A DNA stretch of 64,000 nucleotides from GCA-003244245 sp050699955 (GCA_050699955.1 JBOHGD010000007.1:1-64000); one strand, 5' to 3'; positions 38,671 through 47,950 are shown, numbered from the stretch's first letter. Program-made: numbers and translations. Notes: a model not told the origin generated them from the sequence alone.

Positions 38671-38826
38671 ATGTACAGCTGGATTTGGCGGCATCTGCCC
38701 GGGTCACGCGGGGTGAAGATGGCCGAGGCGCTCCTGTTGTTCATCGTCGTGGTGGCGCTGTTGATGTTCGTGTTGTTCCCGTGGGCCGATTCCCGGCTAC
38801 CGTTCAACAACGTGACGACTGGCTGA
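38671..38826 (+). CDS. Small single-pass membrane protein (51 aa)
   Basis: A 51-residue protein: a basic start (MYSWIWRHLPGSRGVK), one membrane helix (ALLLFIVVVALLMFVLFPWA) and a short end DSRLPFNNVTTG. A TTGAGGAGAGC Shine-Dalgarno sequence precedes the ATG. Similar tiny membrane proteins are found between the sortase gene and trpG in related actinobacteria as far as I know, but no function is assigned. Confidence 0.7.
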   Translation: MYSWIWRHLPGSRGVKMAEALLLFIVVVALLMFVLFPWADSRLPFNNVTTG

Positions 38827-38887
38827 GCCGGACGCCGGACGAGCGGCTGGCGGCCGGGGAACCTCCGCCCGACCGTAGGCTGGCCTC

Positions 38888-39532
38888 GTGCGCATCCTGG
38901 TGATCGACAACTACGACAGTTTCGTCTACAACCTCGTGCAGTATCTGGCGCAGCTCGGGGCGGACTGCGTGGTGCGACGCAACGACGCGGTCGAGGCCGG
39001 GGCCATCGCCTCTGCGGACGGGGTTCTGATCAGTCCGGGGCCGGGCACACCCGAGCGGGCCGGGTCGAGCATGGACCTTGTTCGAGACTGTGCCGAGCAC
39101 GCCCGCCCGCTGCTCGGGGTGTGCCTCGGGCACCAGGTCATCGGGGCGGTGTGGGGGGCCACCGTGGCGCGGGCTCCGGAGCTGCTGCACGGCAAGACCT
39201 CGCTGGTGCACCACGAAGGGTCGGGGGTGCTCGCCGGGTTGCCGCAGCCGTTCGTGGCCACCCGGTACCACTCACTCACCGTGCTGCCCGAAACCGTTCC
39301 CGATGAGCTGGAGGTCACCGGGCGCACCGAGTCGGGGGTCATCATGGCGATGCGGCACCGGGAGCTGCCGGTACATGGCGTGCAGTTTCACCCCGAGTCG
39401 GTGCTCACCGACGGCGGGCACCGGTTGCTGGCGAACTGGCTACGCAGCGCGGGTGCCGCCGTGTCCGAGCGGCGGGTGATCGAGCTGGAGACCGGGATGC
39501 GTGAGCTGGCCAATGCCGCGGTGATGCGCTGA
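38888..39532 (+). CDS. trpG: Anthranilate/para-aminobenzoate synthase glutamine amidotransferase
   Basis: A 214-residue class I glutamine amidotransferase. The catalytic Cys is in PLLGVCLGHQVIGA (about residue 79), and the His and Glu are in HGVQFHPESVLTDGG (about 167-169). It starts RILVIDNYDSFVYNLVQYL, the TrpG/PabA signature, and supplies ammonia to chorismate-using partners (TrpE or PabB). The partner subunit is not adjacent, as is usual at this chromosomal position. The GTG at 38888 is the family start. The C-terminal extension ERRVIELETGMRELANAAVM is normal for actinobacterial members. Confidence 0.93.
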   Translation: MRILVIDNYDSFVYNLVQYLAQLGADCVVRRNDAVEAGAIASADGVLISPGPGTPERAGSSMDLVRDCAEHARPLLGVCLGHQVIGAVWGATVARAPELLHGKTSLVHHEGSGVLAGLPQPFVATRYHSLTVLPETVPDELEVTGRTESGVIMAMRHRELPVHGVQFHPESVLTDGGHRLLANWLRSAGAAVSERRVIELETGMRELANAAVMR

Positions 39533-39544
39533 CGCCGGCTCCCC

Positions 39545-39592
39545 GTGCACGAATGCGGGACACACCGTGCACGGGGGCCTGACACACCGTGC
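39545..39592 (-). repeat. 22-bp tandem repeat, locus D (two units)
   Basis: On the minus strand two units read GGTGTGTCAGGCCCCCGTGC-AC and GGTGTGTCCCGCATTCGTGC-AC, preceded by a partial GCAC. They fill the 61-base space between the convergent trpG and pknB genes. Confidence 0.8.
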
Positions 39593-39593
39593 G

Positions 39594-41528
39594 TTAGCGA
39601 CTGCTTCGGGGTGGGTCGAAGAATCCGCCGCCGAAGCTTGATGACGTGGTTCCGTTGTCCTGGCCGACCGTGACGGTGATGGTCTGGTCATTAGTGAACC
39701 CGCTGCCCGGCTGGACGTCCTGAGCGACGATCTGACCGACCTTGTTCGGGTCGTCCACCGTGGTGGTGACCTGGTTGAGGCTGCCGCTCCACCCGAGCCC
39801 TTCCAGGATGCTCTTCGCCTGGCTGGGTGTCTTCCCGGTCAGGTCGGGCATTTTGAGTAGATTGCCGCGGGACACGGTGAGTGTCACCGGGCTGCCCACC
39901 TTGACCTGGGTGCCTCCGGGTGGGTTCTGCTGCAGCACCTGGCCTTGCGGCGCCGAGGAGTCGACCTGCTGGATCTGCGGGGCGAGCCGGGCTCCGGCGA
40001 TGTTGCGTTGAGCCTGGTCGACGGGGCTGCCGACGACGTCGGGCACCGCCACCTTCTCCGGTGGCACGCCGACGGTGATGATCACCGAGGCTCCCTTCGC
40101 CACTTGGCCTCCGGCCTGCGGATCCTGATCGATCACCTGGCCGATGTCGGAGTCCTTCTGGACGACTTTCTGGCGCTGTTCCGGGGACAGTGTCAGGCCG
40201 ACCTGCTTCAGTGCGTCCTGGGCGTGGGCCTGATCGAGCCCGATCAGGTTGGGCACTTGCACCTGGGCCGGTCCGGTGCCGACGTCCAGTCGGATTGTGG
40301 TCCCCGGCAGCGCCTCGCCCTTGGGATTCATGTCCATCACCCGGTCGACGTTCTCTGGGGTGGACATGACGGAGTTTCGATTGATCTTGAACCCGGCAGC
40401 GTTGAGTGTCTGCTGGGCCTGCAGCACTGGCTGGCCGACCACGTTGGGCAGCGCCACCGGCTTAGGTCCAGTATCGAAAAGCGGGGTGAACAGCACCAGG
40501 TACATCGCGACGACGGCGGCTGCCACGAGACCGGTGAGGATCAAGATGCCGGTACGGGAGCGTCGCTCGTCCCCTTCCGGCACCCCGGCGGGTGCCGCGC
40601 GGTGCCGGGTGGGGTGGATCACGTTGGTGGGTGCGGCGTCCAGCATCGAGGTTCGGTCGGCGTCGGTCATCACCATCGGTGCCATCGGCCGGTGGCCGGA
40701 CAGTACCCGGATCATGTCCGATCGCATCTCAGCTGCGGACTGGTATCGGTTGGCCGGGTTCTTGCTCATCGCCCTGAGCACTACGGCGTCCATCTCCGCT
40801 GATACGCCAGGGTTCTGGTGAGACGGCGGCGTGGGGTCCTCGCGCACGTGCTGGTAGGCCACCGCGACGGGAGAGTCCCCGGTGAAGGGTGGATCACCGG
40901 TGATCAGTTCGTAGAGCACACAGCCCGCGGCGTAGACGTCGGAACGGGCGTCGACCAGCTCACCTCTGGCCTGCTCGGGCGACAGGTACTGGGCGGTACC
41001 GATCACGGCCGCGGTCTGTGTGACGCCCTGCCCATCGGCCAGCGCTCTGGCTATGCCGAAGTCCATCACCTTGACCGCGCCGTTGTTCGTGATCATCACG
41101 TTGGCCGGTTTGACGTCCCGGTGGATGATGCCGTGGCGGTGGCTGAAGTCCAGTGCGGCGCACACGTCGGCCATCGTCTGCATGGCCCGCTGCTCGTCCA
41201 TCGGACCTTCGGTCTTGACGATGTCACGCAGCGTCCTGCCGTTGACGAACTCCATCACGATGTAGGGCAACGGACCGTAGGTGGAGTCCGTCTCGCCGGT
41301 GTCGTATACAGCGACGATCGCAGGATGGTTGAGTGCGGCGGCGTTCTGGGCTTCCTTGCGGAAGCGGTGCTGGAACTGCGGGTCGCGGGCGAGGTCGGCG
41401 CGCAGCACCTTGATGGCCACATCCCGGCCGAGCCGGACGTCGCGACCGCGGTGCACCTCGGACATACCGCCGTAGCCGAGCGTCTCGCCCAGCTCGTAGC
41501 GCTCCGACAGCAGTCGGGGAGTGGTCAT
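39594..41528 (-). CDS. pknB: Serine/threonine protein kinase PknB
   Basis: A 644-residue transmembrane kinase. The kinase domain (about 10-275) shows the glycine loop GYGGMSEVHRG, VAIKVLRADLA (catalytic Lys), HRDVKPANVMI, DFGIARAL and the activation loop TQTAAVIGTAQYLSPEQA. A membrane helix (GILILTGLVAAAVVAMYLVL, about 325-345) is followed by four PASTA domains that bind muropeptides. It regulates cell-wall synthesis and division through substrates such as PbpA-, MviN- and FhaA-type proteins. The ATG at 41528 (M-T-T-P-R-L-L-S) matches the usual family start; an ATG seven codons upstream is possible. It is the last gene of the fhaA-pknB operon. Confidence 0.95.
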   Translation of the reverse strand: MTTPRLLSERYELGETLGYGGMSEVHRGRDVRLGRDVAIKVLRADLARDPQFQHRFRKEAQNAAALNHPAIVAVYDTGETDSTYGPLPYIVMEFVNGRTLRDIVKTEGPMDEQRAMQTMADVCAALDFSHRHGIIHRDVKPANVMITNNGAVKVMDFGIARALADGQGVTQTAAVIGTAQYLSPEQARGELVDARSDVYAAGCVLYELITGDPPFTGDSPVAVAYQHVREDPTPPSHQNPGVSAEMDAVVLRAMSKNPANRYQSAAEMRSDMIRVLSGHRPMAPMVMTDADRTSMLDAAPTNVIHPTRHRAAPAGVPEGDERRSRTGILILTGLVAAAVVAMYLVLFTPLFDTGPKPVALPNVVGQPVLQAQQTLNAAGFKINRNSVMSTPENVDRVMDMNPKGEALPGTTIRLDVGTGPAQVQVPNLIGLDQAHAQDALKQVGLTLSPEQRQKVVQKDSDIGQVIDQDPQAGGQVAKGASVIITVGVPPEKVAVPDVVGSPVDQAQRNIAGARLAPQIQQVDSSAPQGQVLQQNPPGGTQVKVGSPVTLTVSRGNLLKMPDLTGKTPSQAKSILEGLGWSGSLNQVTTTVDDPNKVGQIVAQDVQPGSGFTNDQTITVTVGQDNGTTSSSFGGGFFDPPRSSR

Positions 41529-41625
41529 TCCTCGGCCGTCCCGGTCCATGTCCGTGACCCCCGCCCGCCGACGGGGAGCCTTATCATGCCTGCTGACCGG
41601 TTGTCACCCGATCGGGGTCTCCCGC

Positions 41626-43077
41626 TCACAAGCCCTCCTTACAGGTCAGCGCGAGGCTCGATCCTGGCGACACCCACCCGGCTGCCGGGTCAACCCCGGT
41701 GACCAGGCATTTCGACCGTCGGCCGAGATCGATCTTCGCGCCCTGCTCGTCGACCAGCCGCGGCTTCAGACCCTTGTCTTTGGCGGTTGCCGCGGCGGCG
41801 CTGCCCGACCGAAACAGGTAGTCGGTCGGAAGTACAAATATCCTCGCGGACAGGCGCCCGCTGGTGGCCGGCTTCTGGTGGCCTGTCGTCGGCTGTGCGG
41901 CAGCCGATCGGCCGGATGGGGCCGGCGCCACCGGCCGCCGATACGGCACAGCACTACCGGTCCCGGCAGCCGTACCGGTGGAACGCACCGTCTCGCGGAT
42001 CAAGTAGCCCCCGACCACCAGCCCGAGCACGGCGAACAGAGCCACCACGACCCCTATTACGCCACGCCATCCTGAACGGCTGCTTGGACAGGGGCCAGTG
42101 TACGGGCCGGTCGGTGGGCCGGCTTGCGACCTGGGTGCGAGCACTGAAGTCTGCCGCGAAGAGTCGCCGGTGAGCGCGGTGGTGACTGCGGTGTCGCCCA
42201 GCCCCGCCGGCATGGGCGGCAGCCGGTGCCCGGACCGGACTGCGGCAACCGCTGCGGCGAACTCGCCGCCGCTTCCGTAGCGCTGCCGCGGATCCTTGAC
42301 CAGGGTGGCCTCGATCAGCGCGCGGGCTGCCGGCGGTACGTCCGGCGGCAGCGGGGGTGGCAGGTCGCGAACATGCATCATCGCGGCGGTCACGGGGTTG
42401 TCCGGGGTGAAGGGCCGCCGTCCCGCCAGACATTCGTAGCCCACCACCCCGAGGGAGTAAACGTCGCTGGCCGGGGTGGCCGCGTGTCCGGCGGCCTGCT
42501 CCGGGGCGATGTAGTGCGCGGTGCCCAGCACCATGCCGTGGCGGGTGATCGGAGCGGTGTCCACCGCCTTGGCGATACCGAAGTCGGTGAGCTTCACCCG
42601 CCCGGTCGGGGTGATCAGGATGTTGCCGGGCTTGATGTCACGGTGCACCAGGCCTCGCTCGTGCGCCGCCTGCAGGGCGTCTCCGGCTTGCCCGAGGATG
42701 TCCAGCGTGCGGTCGGCGGTCAGGCGTGGATGGTGTCGCAGGATCGTGGCCAGTGCATCCCCGGCTACCAGTTCCATCACCAGGAAGGCGATGTGCGGGC
42801 CCGCATGTCCGGCGCCCGGGAGCTCGGTCGCCGTCTCGCCGTAGTCATGCACCGCGGCGATACCGGGATGGTTCAGCGACGCGGTCATCCGCGCCTCGGT
42901 GTGAAAGCGGTGCCGGAACTCGGCATCACCGGAGAGCTCCGGCTTGAGCACCTTGATCGCGACTTGGCGGCCCAGCCGGGTGTCGTCGGCCTGCCAGACC
43001 ACTCCCATTCCGCCAACGGCGATCTGCCGTTCCAAGCGGTAGCGCTGTGCCAGCAGTTGGCCGGTGAGCAACGTCAT
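41626..43077 (-). CDS. pknA: Serine/threonine protein kinase PknA, with C-terminal PASTA-like segment
   Basis: A 483-residue kinase. The domain contains IAVGGMGVVWQADD, VAIKVLKPELS, LVHRDIKPGNILI, DFGIAKAVDT and ITRHGMVLGTAHYIAPEQAA. A single membrane helix (GVIGVVVALFAVLGLVVGGY, about 360) precedes an extracellular part. The last 70 residues (DYLFRSGSAAAATAKDKGLK, then DLGRRSKCLVTGVDPAAGWV) resemble one PASTA domain, which PknA of M. tuberculosis lacks. Together with PknB it phosphorylates division and peptidoglycan proteins. The ATG at 43077 (M-T-L-L-T-G-Q) is chosen by family alignment. Confidence 0.92.
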   Translation of the reverse strand: MTLLTGQLLAQRYRLERQIAVGGMGVVWQADDTRLGRQVAIKVLKPELSGDAEFRHRFHTEARMTASLNHPGIAAVHDYGETATELPGAGHAGPHIAFLVMELVAGDALATILRHHPRLTADRTLDILGQAGDALQAAHERGLVHRDIKPGNILITPTGRVKLTDFGIAKAVDTAPITRHGMVLGTAHYIAPEQAAGHAATPASDVYSLGVVGYECLAGRRPFTPDNPVTAAMMHVRDLPPPLPPDVPPAARALIEATLVKDPRQRYGSGGEFAAAVAAVRSGHRLPPMPAGLGDTAVTTALTGDSSRQTSVLAPRSQAGPPTGPYTGPCPSSRSGWRGVIGVVVALFAVLGLVVGGYLIRETVRSTGTAAGTGSAVPYRRPVAPAPSGRSAAAQPTTGHQKPATSGRLSARIFVLPTDYLFRSGSAAAATAKDKGLKPRLVDEQGAKIDLGRRSKCLVTGVDPAAGWVSPGSSLALTCKEGL

Positions 43078-43111
43078 ACCATCGCCACCACGCCGCACCG
43101 CCTACGCACTA

Positions 43112-44587
43112 TCACTGGCGCCCCTGCAGGGCGGCAGCGATGACGGCGCGGCCGATCGGTGCGGCCAGTGACCCGCCGGTCGCCTCGAGGCCCTCGTCGC
43201 CGCCGTTCTCGACCAGTACCGCGACCGCCACCTGAGGGTCATTGGCGGGCGCGAACGCCACGTACCAGCCGTGTGGCGGGGTGTGCTTGGGATCGGAGCC
43301 GTGTTCGGCGGTGCCGGTCTTCGCCGCGATGCTGACACCCTTGATCTTGCCGTCGTCGCGGTAGCTGTTCTCCGCGGCGACCATCATGTCGCGGATCTTC
43401 GCAGCGGTCGCGCTCGACATCGCCCTGTCAGCCTGCTCCGGTGTGAACCCGTCGATCACGGACAGATCCGGGGCCAGGATGTTACGCACCAACTGGGGTT
43501 TCATCCGCACCCCGCCGTTGGCGATGGTCGCGACGATCATGGCGTCCTGCAGCGGGGTGAGTGCCACGTCGCGCTGCCCGATGCCGGACTGCTGCAGCGC
43601 GGCGACGTCCGGGATGTCGCCCAGGGTGGACGGCGCCACCGGGATCGGGATGGTGAGGTCCTGTTGCCCGATCCCGAACAGCTCCGCCTGCCTGCGCAGA
43701 TCGTTCTCGCCGACCATGCCGGCCAGTTGGGCGAACGCGGCGTTGCAGGAGAGCACCAGCGCCTGGGTGACCGTGGCGGTCTGACCGCTGCCGCATCTTT
43801 CGTCCGCGAAGTTGTGCAGGACCGTCGAGGTGTTCTGCAGCTGTATCGAGGACGCCGCGGTGAGCGGGGTGTCCGGGGTGGCCTTGCCGTCCTCGAACGC
43901 CGCGGCGGTGTCCACCAGCTTGAACGTCGACCCCGGGGGATAGATGGATTGCACGGCCCGATTGGTCAATGGAGTGCCGTTATCCGGCGAGGTGTCCTTG
44001 TTCCAGGCATTTTCCTGCACCGTGTCATCGTGCGAGGCCAGCTGGCTCGGGTCGTAGGAGGGTGTGGAGGCCATCGCGAGTATCTCGCCGGTATCCGGCT
44101 TGATCGCCACGACCGCGCCGGTGTAGCCGCGACTGGTCAGTCCGTCGTAGGCCGCCTTCTGCACGATCGGGTTGATGGTGAGCTCGACATTGCCGCCGCT
44201 GGGATCCCGGCCGGTAATCAGGTCGGAGAGCCGCCGGACGAACAGCCTGCCGTCCGAGCCGTTGAGTACCGAGTCCATCGCCTGCTCCGTGCCACCCGCG
44301 CCGTAGCGCAGCGAGTAGTACCCGGTGACCGGGGCGTACATCCGGCCGTCGAGGTAGGTGCGCAGGTAACGCAGCTGCCCGTTGGTCTCCACTGAGCTGG
44401 CCACCGGCAGCCCGCCGGCGATGATCTGCCCGCGCTGCCTGCTGTACTCGTCGAGCAGCACCCGGCGGTTGCGCGGATCGGTGCGATAGGTGTCCGCATT
44501 GACCACCTGGATGTAGGTGGTGTTGGCCAGCAGCAGGACGATCATGCCCATCACCGCCAGCGCGACCCGGCGAAGCGGTGTGTTCAC
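43112..44587 (-). CDS. pbpA: Penicillin-binding protein PbpA (class B transpeptidase)
   Basis: A 491-residue class B PBP: an N-terminal anchor (VALAVMGMIVLLLANTTYIQ), a dimerisation region and a transpeptidase domain with S-x-x-K in PPGSTFKLVDTA (about residue 223), S-x-N in LVLSCNAAFAQLAG (about 281) and KTG in IAAKTGTAEHGSD (about 424). It cross-links peptidoglycan at the septum together with the SEDS polymerase RodA encoded next. The ATG at 44587 overlaps the rodA stop by four bases. The motifs are complete and the length is normal for the actinobacterial PbpA. Confidence 0.95.
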   Translation of the reverse strand: MNTPLRRVALAVMGMIVLLLANTTYIQVVNADTYRTDPRNRRVLLDEYSRQRGQIIAGGLPVASSVETNGQLRYLRTYLDGRMYAPVTGYYSLRYGAGGTEQAMDSVLNGSDGRLFVRRLSDLITGRDPSGGNVELTINPIVQKAAYDGLTSRGYTGAVVAIKPDTGEILAMASTPSYDPSQLASHDDTVQENAWNKDTSPDNGTPLTNRAVQSIYPPGSTFKLVDTAAAFEDGKATPDTPLTAASSIQLQNTSTVLHNFADERCGSGQTATVTQALVLSCNAAFAQLAGMVGENDLRRQAELFGIGQQDLTIPIPVAPSTLGDIPDVAALQQSGIGQRDVALTPLQDAMIVATIANGGVRMKPQLVRNILAPDLSVIDGFTPEQADRAMSSATAAKIRDMMVAAENSYRDDGKIKGVSIAAKTGTAEHGSDPKHTPPHGWYVAFAPANDPQVAVAVLVENGGDEGLEATGGSLAAPIGRAVIAAALQGRQ

Positions 44588-46020
44588 GACCGCTTCACCA
44601 TCTCGGTGTGCGCCTCGGCCAGCGGGGCGACCGGCTTGCGTGGCGCCGCCGGAGCGGGTCTGCGAGCGGCGTCGGAGATCCGGAGCAACAGCGCCACCAG
44701 GATGTAGTTGGCTAGCAGGGAGGAACCTCCGTAGGACAGGAACGGTGCGGTGAGCCCGGTCAGCGGAATCAGCTTGGTCACGCCGCCGACCACGACGAAG
44801 ACCTGCAGCCCGATGGCGAAGGACAGCCCGGCGGCGAGCAGCTTGCCGAAGGTGTCCCGCACGGTGAGCGCGGTACGCATCCCCCGCATTGACACGAGCA
44901 GATAGATGAAGAGCACCGCGGCCAGACCGACGAAACCCAGCTCCTCACCTATCGCGGCGGTGATGAAGTCGGTGTGTGCCTCGGGCACCAGGTCCGGGCG
45001 GCCTGCGCCCAGCCCGGTGCCGAATAGCCCGCCGGTGCCCAGCCCGAACAGCGACTGTGCCATCTGGTACCCGGCACCGTCGTAGGCGGCGAACGGGTCC
45101 AGCCAGGCGGTCACCCGGTCCTGCACATGCGTGAAGAGCAGGTCCGCGACCCAAGCGCCGACTATGAAGAAGGCCAGGCCGATCACCAGCCAGGCGACCC
45201 GCTCGGTGGCGACGTAGATGAGCACCAGCACGATACCGAAGAACAGCAGCGAGGTCCCCAGGTCCTTCTCCAGCACCAGGACGCCCACCGACAGGGCCCA
45301 GGCCGCCACCAGCGGGCCCAGGTCCCGGGGTCTCGGCAGCTCCATGCCGAGTACCTTCTTGCCTGCGGTGGTGAACAGGTCCCGCTTGGCCACCAGGAAC
45401 GACGCGAAGAAGATCATCAGCAGGATCTTGGCGAACTCACCTGGTTGAATGCTGAACAGGCCGAACTTCAGCCAGATCTTCGCGCCGTTGACCTCGGACA
45501 GGGAGCTGGGCAGCAGGCCCGGAAGGGTGAGCAGGACGAGTCCGGACAGCCCGCAGGTGTAGCCGTAGCGAGTCAGCATGCGATGGTCACGCACCAGCAC
45601 CAGCACGGCGACGAACAGGCCAAGGGAGAGTGCGGTCCAGGCGATCTGCCGGGGCACGTCGCCGCTCGGGATCGGGTCGCCTGCCGCGACGGCGTTCACG
45701 GCCTGGGCCAGGTCGAGCCGGTGCAGGAGTACCAGTCCGAGCCCGTTGAGCAGGGCGACGCAGGGCAGGATGAGCGGGTCGGCGTAGGGAGCGAAAATCC
45801 GCACGGCGATGTGCGCAACCCCGAACAGGCCCAGGTAGGCGGCTCCGTAGAAGAGCAGCGATTGGGTCAGCTGGTGGGATTGGTTGAGCTCGACCAGCAC
45901 CAGTGCCGCGGTCACCACTACCGCGGCGAAGGCCAGCATGACCAGCTCCAGGTTGCGGTTGGTGACTGGGGCTGGAGCGGGCTGCGAGCCCGTGTCGGGA
46001 GCGGGGGCGACCGTGACCAT
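44584..46020 (-). CDS. rodA: SEDS-family peptidoglycan polymerase (FtsW/RodA/SpoVE)
   Basis: A 478-residue membrane protein with about 12 helices. SEDS features are visible: LKFGLFSIQPGEFAKILLMI with the catalytic-region Glu/Lys, KDLGTSLLFFGIVLVLIY with the conserved Asp, HTDFITAAIGEELGFVGLAA, and the C-terminal GLTAPFLSYGGSSLLANYIL. It polymerises glycan strands from lipid II with PbpA as transpeptidase partner. The ATG at 46020 overlaps the pstP stop (TGATG), so the start is clear. The Ala/Pro-rich C-terminus (RRPAPAAPRKPVAPLAE) is cytoplasmic. Confidence 0.95.
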   Translation of the reverse strand: MVTVAPAPDTGSQPAPAPVTNRNLELVMLAFAAVVVTAALVLVELNQSHQLTQSLLFYGAAYLGLFGVAHIAVRIFAPYADPLILPCVALLNGLGLVLLHRLDLAQAVNAVAAGDPIPSGDVPRQIAWTALSLGLFVAVLVLVRDHRMLTRYGYTCGLSGLVLLTLPGLLPSSLSEVNGAKIWLKFGLFSIQPGEFAKILLMIFFASFLVAKRDLFTTAGKKVLGMELPRPRDLGPLVAAWALSVGVLVLEKDLGTSLLFFGIVLVLIYVATERVAWLVIGLAFFIVGAWVADLLFTHVQDRVTAWLDPFAAYDGAGYQMAQSLFGLGTGGLFGTGLGAGRPDLVPEAHTDFITAAIGEELGFVGLAAVLFIYLLVSMRGMRTALTVRDTFGKLLAAGLSFAIGLQVFVVVGGVTKLIPLTGLTAPFLSYGGSSLLANYILVALLLRISDAARRPAPAAPRKPVAPLAEAHTEMVKRS

Positions 46021-47498
46021 CAACGCATCGTCCGGCACTCCACCCCAGGTTCCAAGGGCCGCTCCGGCAGTGGCGTGCCGGTGGGGGGTGGGGTTGGGGA
46101 AATCGAGGGCTGCCGCAGTGGCTGTCCGGCGCCGGGCAGGTCGGCGGCAGGTTGGCTACCGGCGGGCCGGCCGGTCGGGGGAACTGCTGTGGTGGGGCTC
46201 GGCTGTTCCGGGGGAGTGGCCGAGGGGGACGGCGTGGCCGGCAACCCGCCTGCGTCCGCGGCGCCGGGCTTCGGGCAGGGCGGCAGCAGCTGGTTCCTGC
46301 GTAGCCCGTCGATGATGTCGCGGGCTCTTTGCAGCCCATCGTTGCTGATCAACCCTCGCTGCACATCCACCCGAGCGGAACGCTGCAGGTCGTCCAGAAA
46401 GATCGCCTCACAACCGGGCTCGCCGTCCGGGCAGCTGCCCTCGGCCCTGGTGTGCAGCGGCATGCCGAGTACGGAACCTCGGACCCCTTGATAGACGACC
46501 ACTTCGCCGTTGTCCGCGATCCCCACGTAGTACTGGCTGAGCACCCAGGCCGAGCCGGCGGCGGTGCCTGCGACCAGCAGACCGAGCAACGCCATCAGGC
46601 TGAGCAGGGTGCGGCGGCGTCCCGGGCGACGGGCCCCCGGGTCGGGGGCGGCGGGTTCGACTCGCTTGGGTTCGGGGCGCCGCAGCGTGGTCGTCGCGGC
46701 TCGGGAGGCTGCCGAGTCGGGCTGCGGGTCCTCGACGCCGTCGCCTGCCGCCCCGCCGATGATGGGTGCGTTCTCGCCGTACTCGACATCCACCACATCA
46801 GCCACGATGCAGGTCACATTGTCCGGGCCACCGCCCTTGAGGGCCAGCTCGATGAGACGGTCGGAGCAGCCCTGCGGATCGGAGATCTGCATCGCTTCGG
46901 CGAGGGTTTCGGCACTCACCACCCCGGACAGCCCGTCGGAGCACAGCAGGTAGCGATCCCCAGCTCGGGCCTCCCGGACGGTGAGCGAAGGTTCCACCTC
47001 GTGCCCGGTGAGCGCCTTGAGTAGCAGCGAGCGTTGCGGGTGGTGGTGGGCCTCGTCCTCGGTGATCCGGCCCTCGTCGATCAGCGACTGGACGAAGGTG
47101 TCGTCGTGGGTGATCTGGCTGAACAGCCCGTCCCGCATCAGGTAGGCACGAGAGTCACCGACATGGGCCAAACCGATCTTGTTGCCACCGAAGAGCACCG
47201 CGGTGAGCGTCGTGCCCATGCCCTCGCGTTCCGGGTCCTCGCGGACCAGCTCGTTGATCGCGGCGTTACCGGCGAGGGTGGCGTCGTGCAGCTGATCGAG
47301 CAGGTCGTTGCCAGGTTCGTCGTCATCCAGCGGAGCGAAGGCCGCGATGACGACCTTGGACGCCACCTCGCCTGCCGCGTGCCCGCCCATCCCGTCGGCC
47401 AGCGCCAGCAGACGCGGGCCGGCATAGACCGCGTCTTGGTTGTTCTGCCGGACCAGACCGCGGTCGCTACGGGCAGCATACCGGAGGACCAGAGTCAT
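46020..47498 (-). CDS. pstP: PP2C-type phosphoprotein phosphatase PstP
   Basis: A 492-residue PP2C phosphatase. The catalytic domain (about 1-240) has SDRGLVRQNNQDAVY, LALADGMGGHAAGE, GLAHVGDSRAYLM, LLCSDGLSGVV and GGPDNVTCIVADV. A membrane helix (LLSLMALLGLLVAGTAAGSA, about 300) and an extracellular Pro/Thr-rich tail follow. It reverses phosphorylation by PknA and PknB. It is coupled to fhaB by ATGA overlap and to rodA by TGATG. The extracellular part (SQYYVGIADNGEVVVYQGVR) has the SpoIIE-unlike short domain typical of PstP. Confidence 0.95.
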   Translation of the reverse strand: MTLVLRYAARSDRGLVRQNNQDAVYAGPRLLALADGMGGHAAGEVASKVVIAAFAPLDDDEPGNDLLDQLHDATLAGNAAINELVREDPEREGMGTTLTAVLFGGNKIGLAHVGDSRAYLMRDGLFSQITHDDTFVQSLIDEGRITEDEAHHHPQRSLLLKALTGHEVEPSLTVREARAGDRYLLCSDGLSGVVSAETLAEAMQISDPQGCSDRLIELALKGGGPDNVTCIVADVVDVEYGENAPIIGGAAGDGVEDPQPDSAASRAATTTLRRPEPKRVEPAAPDPGARRPGRRRTLLSLMALLGLLVAGTAAGSAWVLSQYYVGIADNGEVVVYQGVRGSVLGMPLHTRAEGSCPDGEPGCEAIFLDDLQRSARVDVQRGLISNDGLQRARDIIDGLRRNQLLPPCPKPGAADAGGLPATPSPSATPPEQPSPTTAVPPTGRPAGSQPAADLPGAGQPLRQPSISPTPPPTGTPLPERPLEPGVECRTMR

Positions 47499-47950
47499 GA
47501 GCGCAGCTCGATCACCGTCTTGCCAATGCGGATCGGGACTCCGGGTGGCACCCGGGTTGGTCCGGTGACCTTAGCCCGGTCCAGGTAGGTGCCGTTGGTT
47601 GAGCCCAGATCTTCCAGGAACCAGTCGTTGCTCTGGAACCCGAGGCGGGCGTGCCGAGTGGACGCGTAGTCGTCGTCCAGAACCAGGGTTGAGTCATCGG
47701 CACGGCCGATCAGGATGGGTCGGCCGTCCAGTGAGATGCGGGTGCCCGCCAGTGCGCCCCCGGTGACCACAAGCTGGCTGGGCGCCTTGCGGTTGCGCTG
47801 GATCCGCAGGCCACGGGGTAGCGGGAGATTGGCGCGCAGCCCCGAAGCCGCGAACAGGTCGGAGCGCACCACTCGCAACGCGGCGACCACGAACATCCAG
47901 AGCAGGATGAGAAAGCCCGCTCTGGTCAGCTGCAGCACCAACTCCGGCAC
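47495..47950 (-). CDS. fhaB: FHA-domain protein FhaB (FipA)
   Basis: A 151-residue protein with an N-terminal membrane helix (FLILLWMFVVAALRVVRSDL) and a C-terminal FHA domain: ILIGRADDSTLVLDDDYAST, HARLGFQSNDWFLEDLGSTN, GTYLDRAKV. The phosphothreonine-binding Arg, Ser and Asn positions are present. It recognises phosphorylated partners of the PknA/PknB pathway during division. It is cotranscribed with pstP, overlapping by four bases. Confidence 0.93.
   Translation of the reverse strand: MPELVLQLTRAGFLILLWMFVVAALRVVRSDLFAASGLRANLPLPRGLRIQRNRKAPSQLVVTGGALAGTRISLDGRPILIGRADDSTLVLDDDYASTRHARLGFQSNDWFLEDLGSTNGTYLDRAKVTGPTRVPPGVPIRIGKTVIELRS

Noticed and set aside
45127..46491. Long plus-strand frame antisense to rodA and pstP
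   Set aside because: It consists of Gln/Glu/Arg-rich low-complexity antisense translation; the minus-strand genes are unambiguous.
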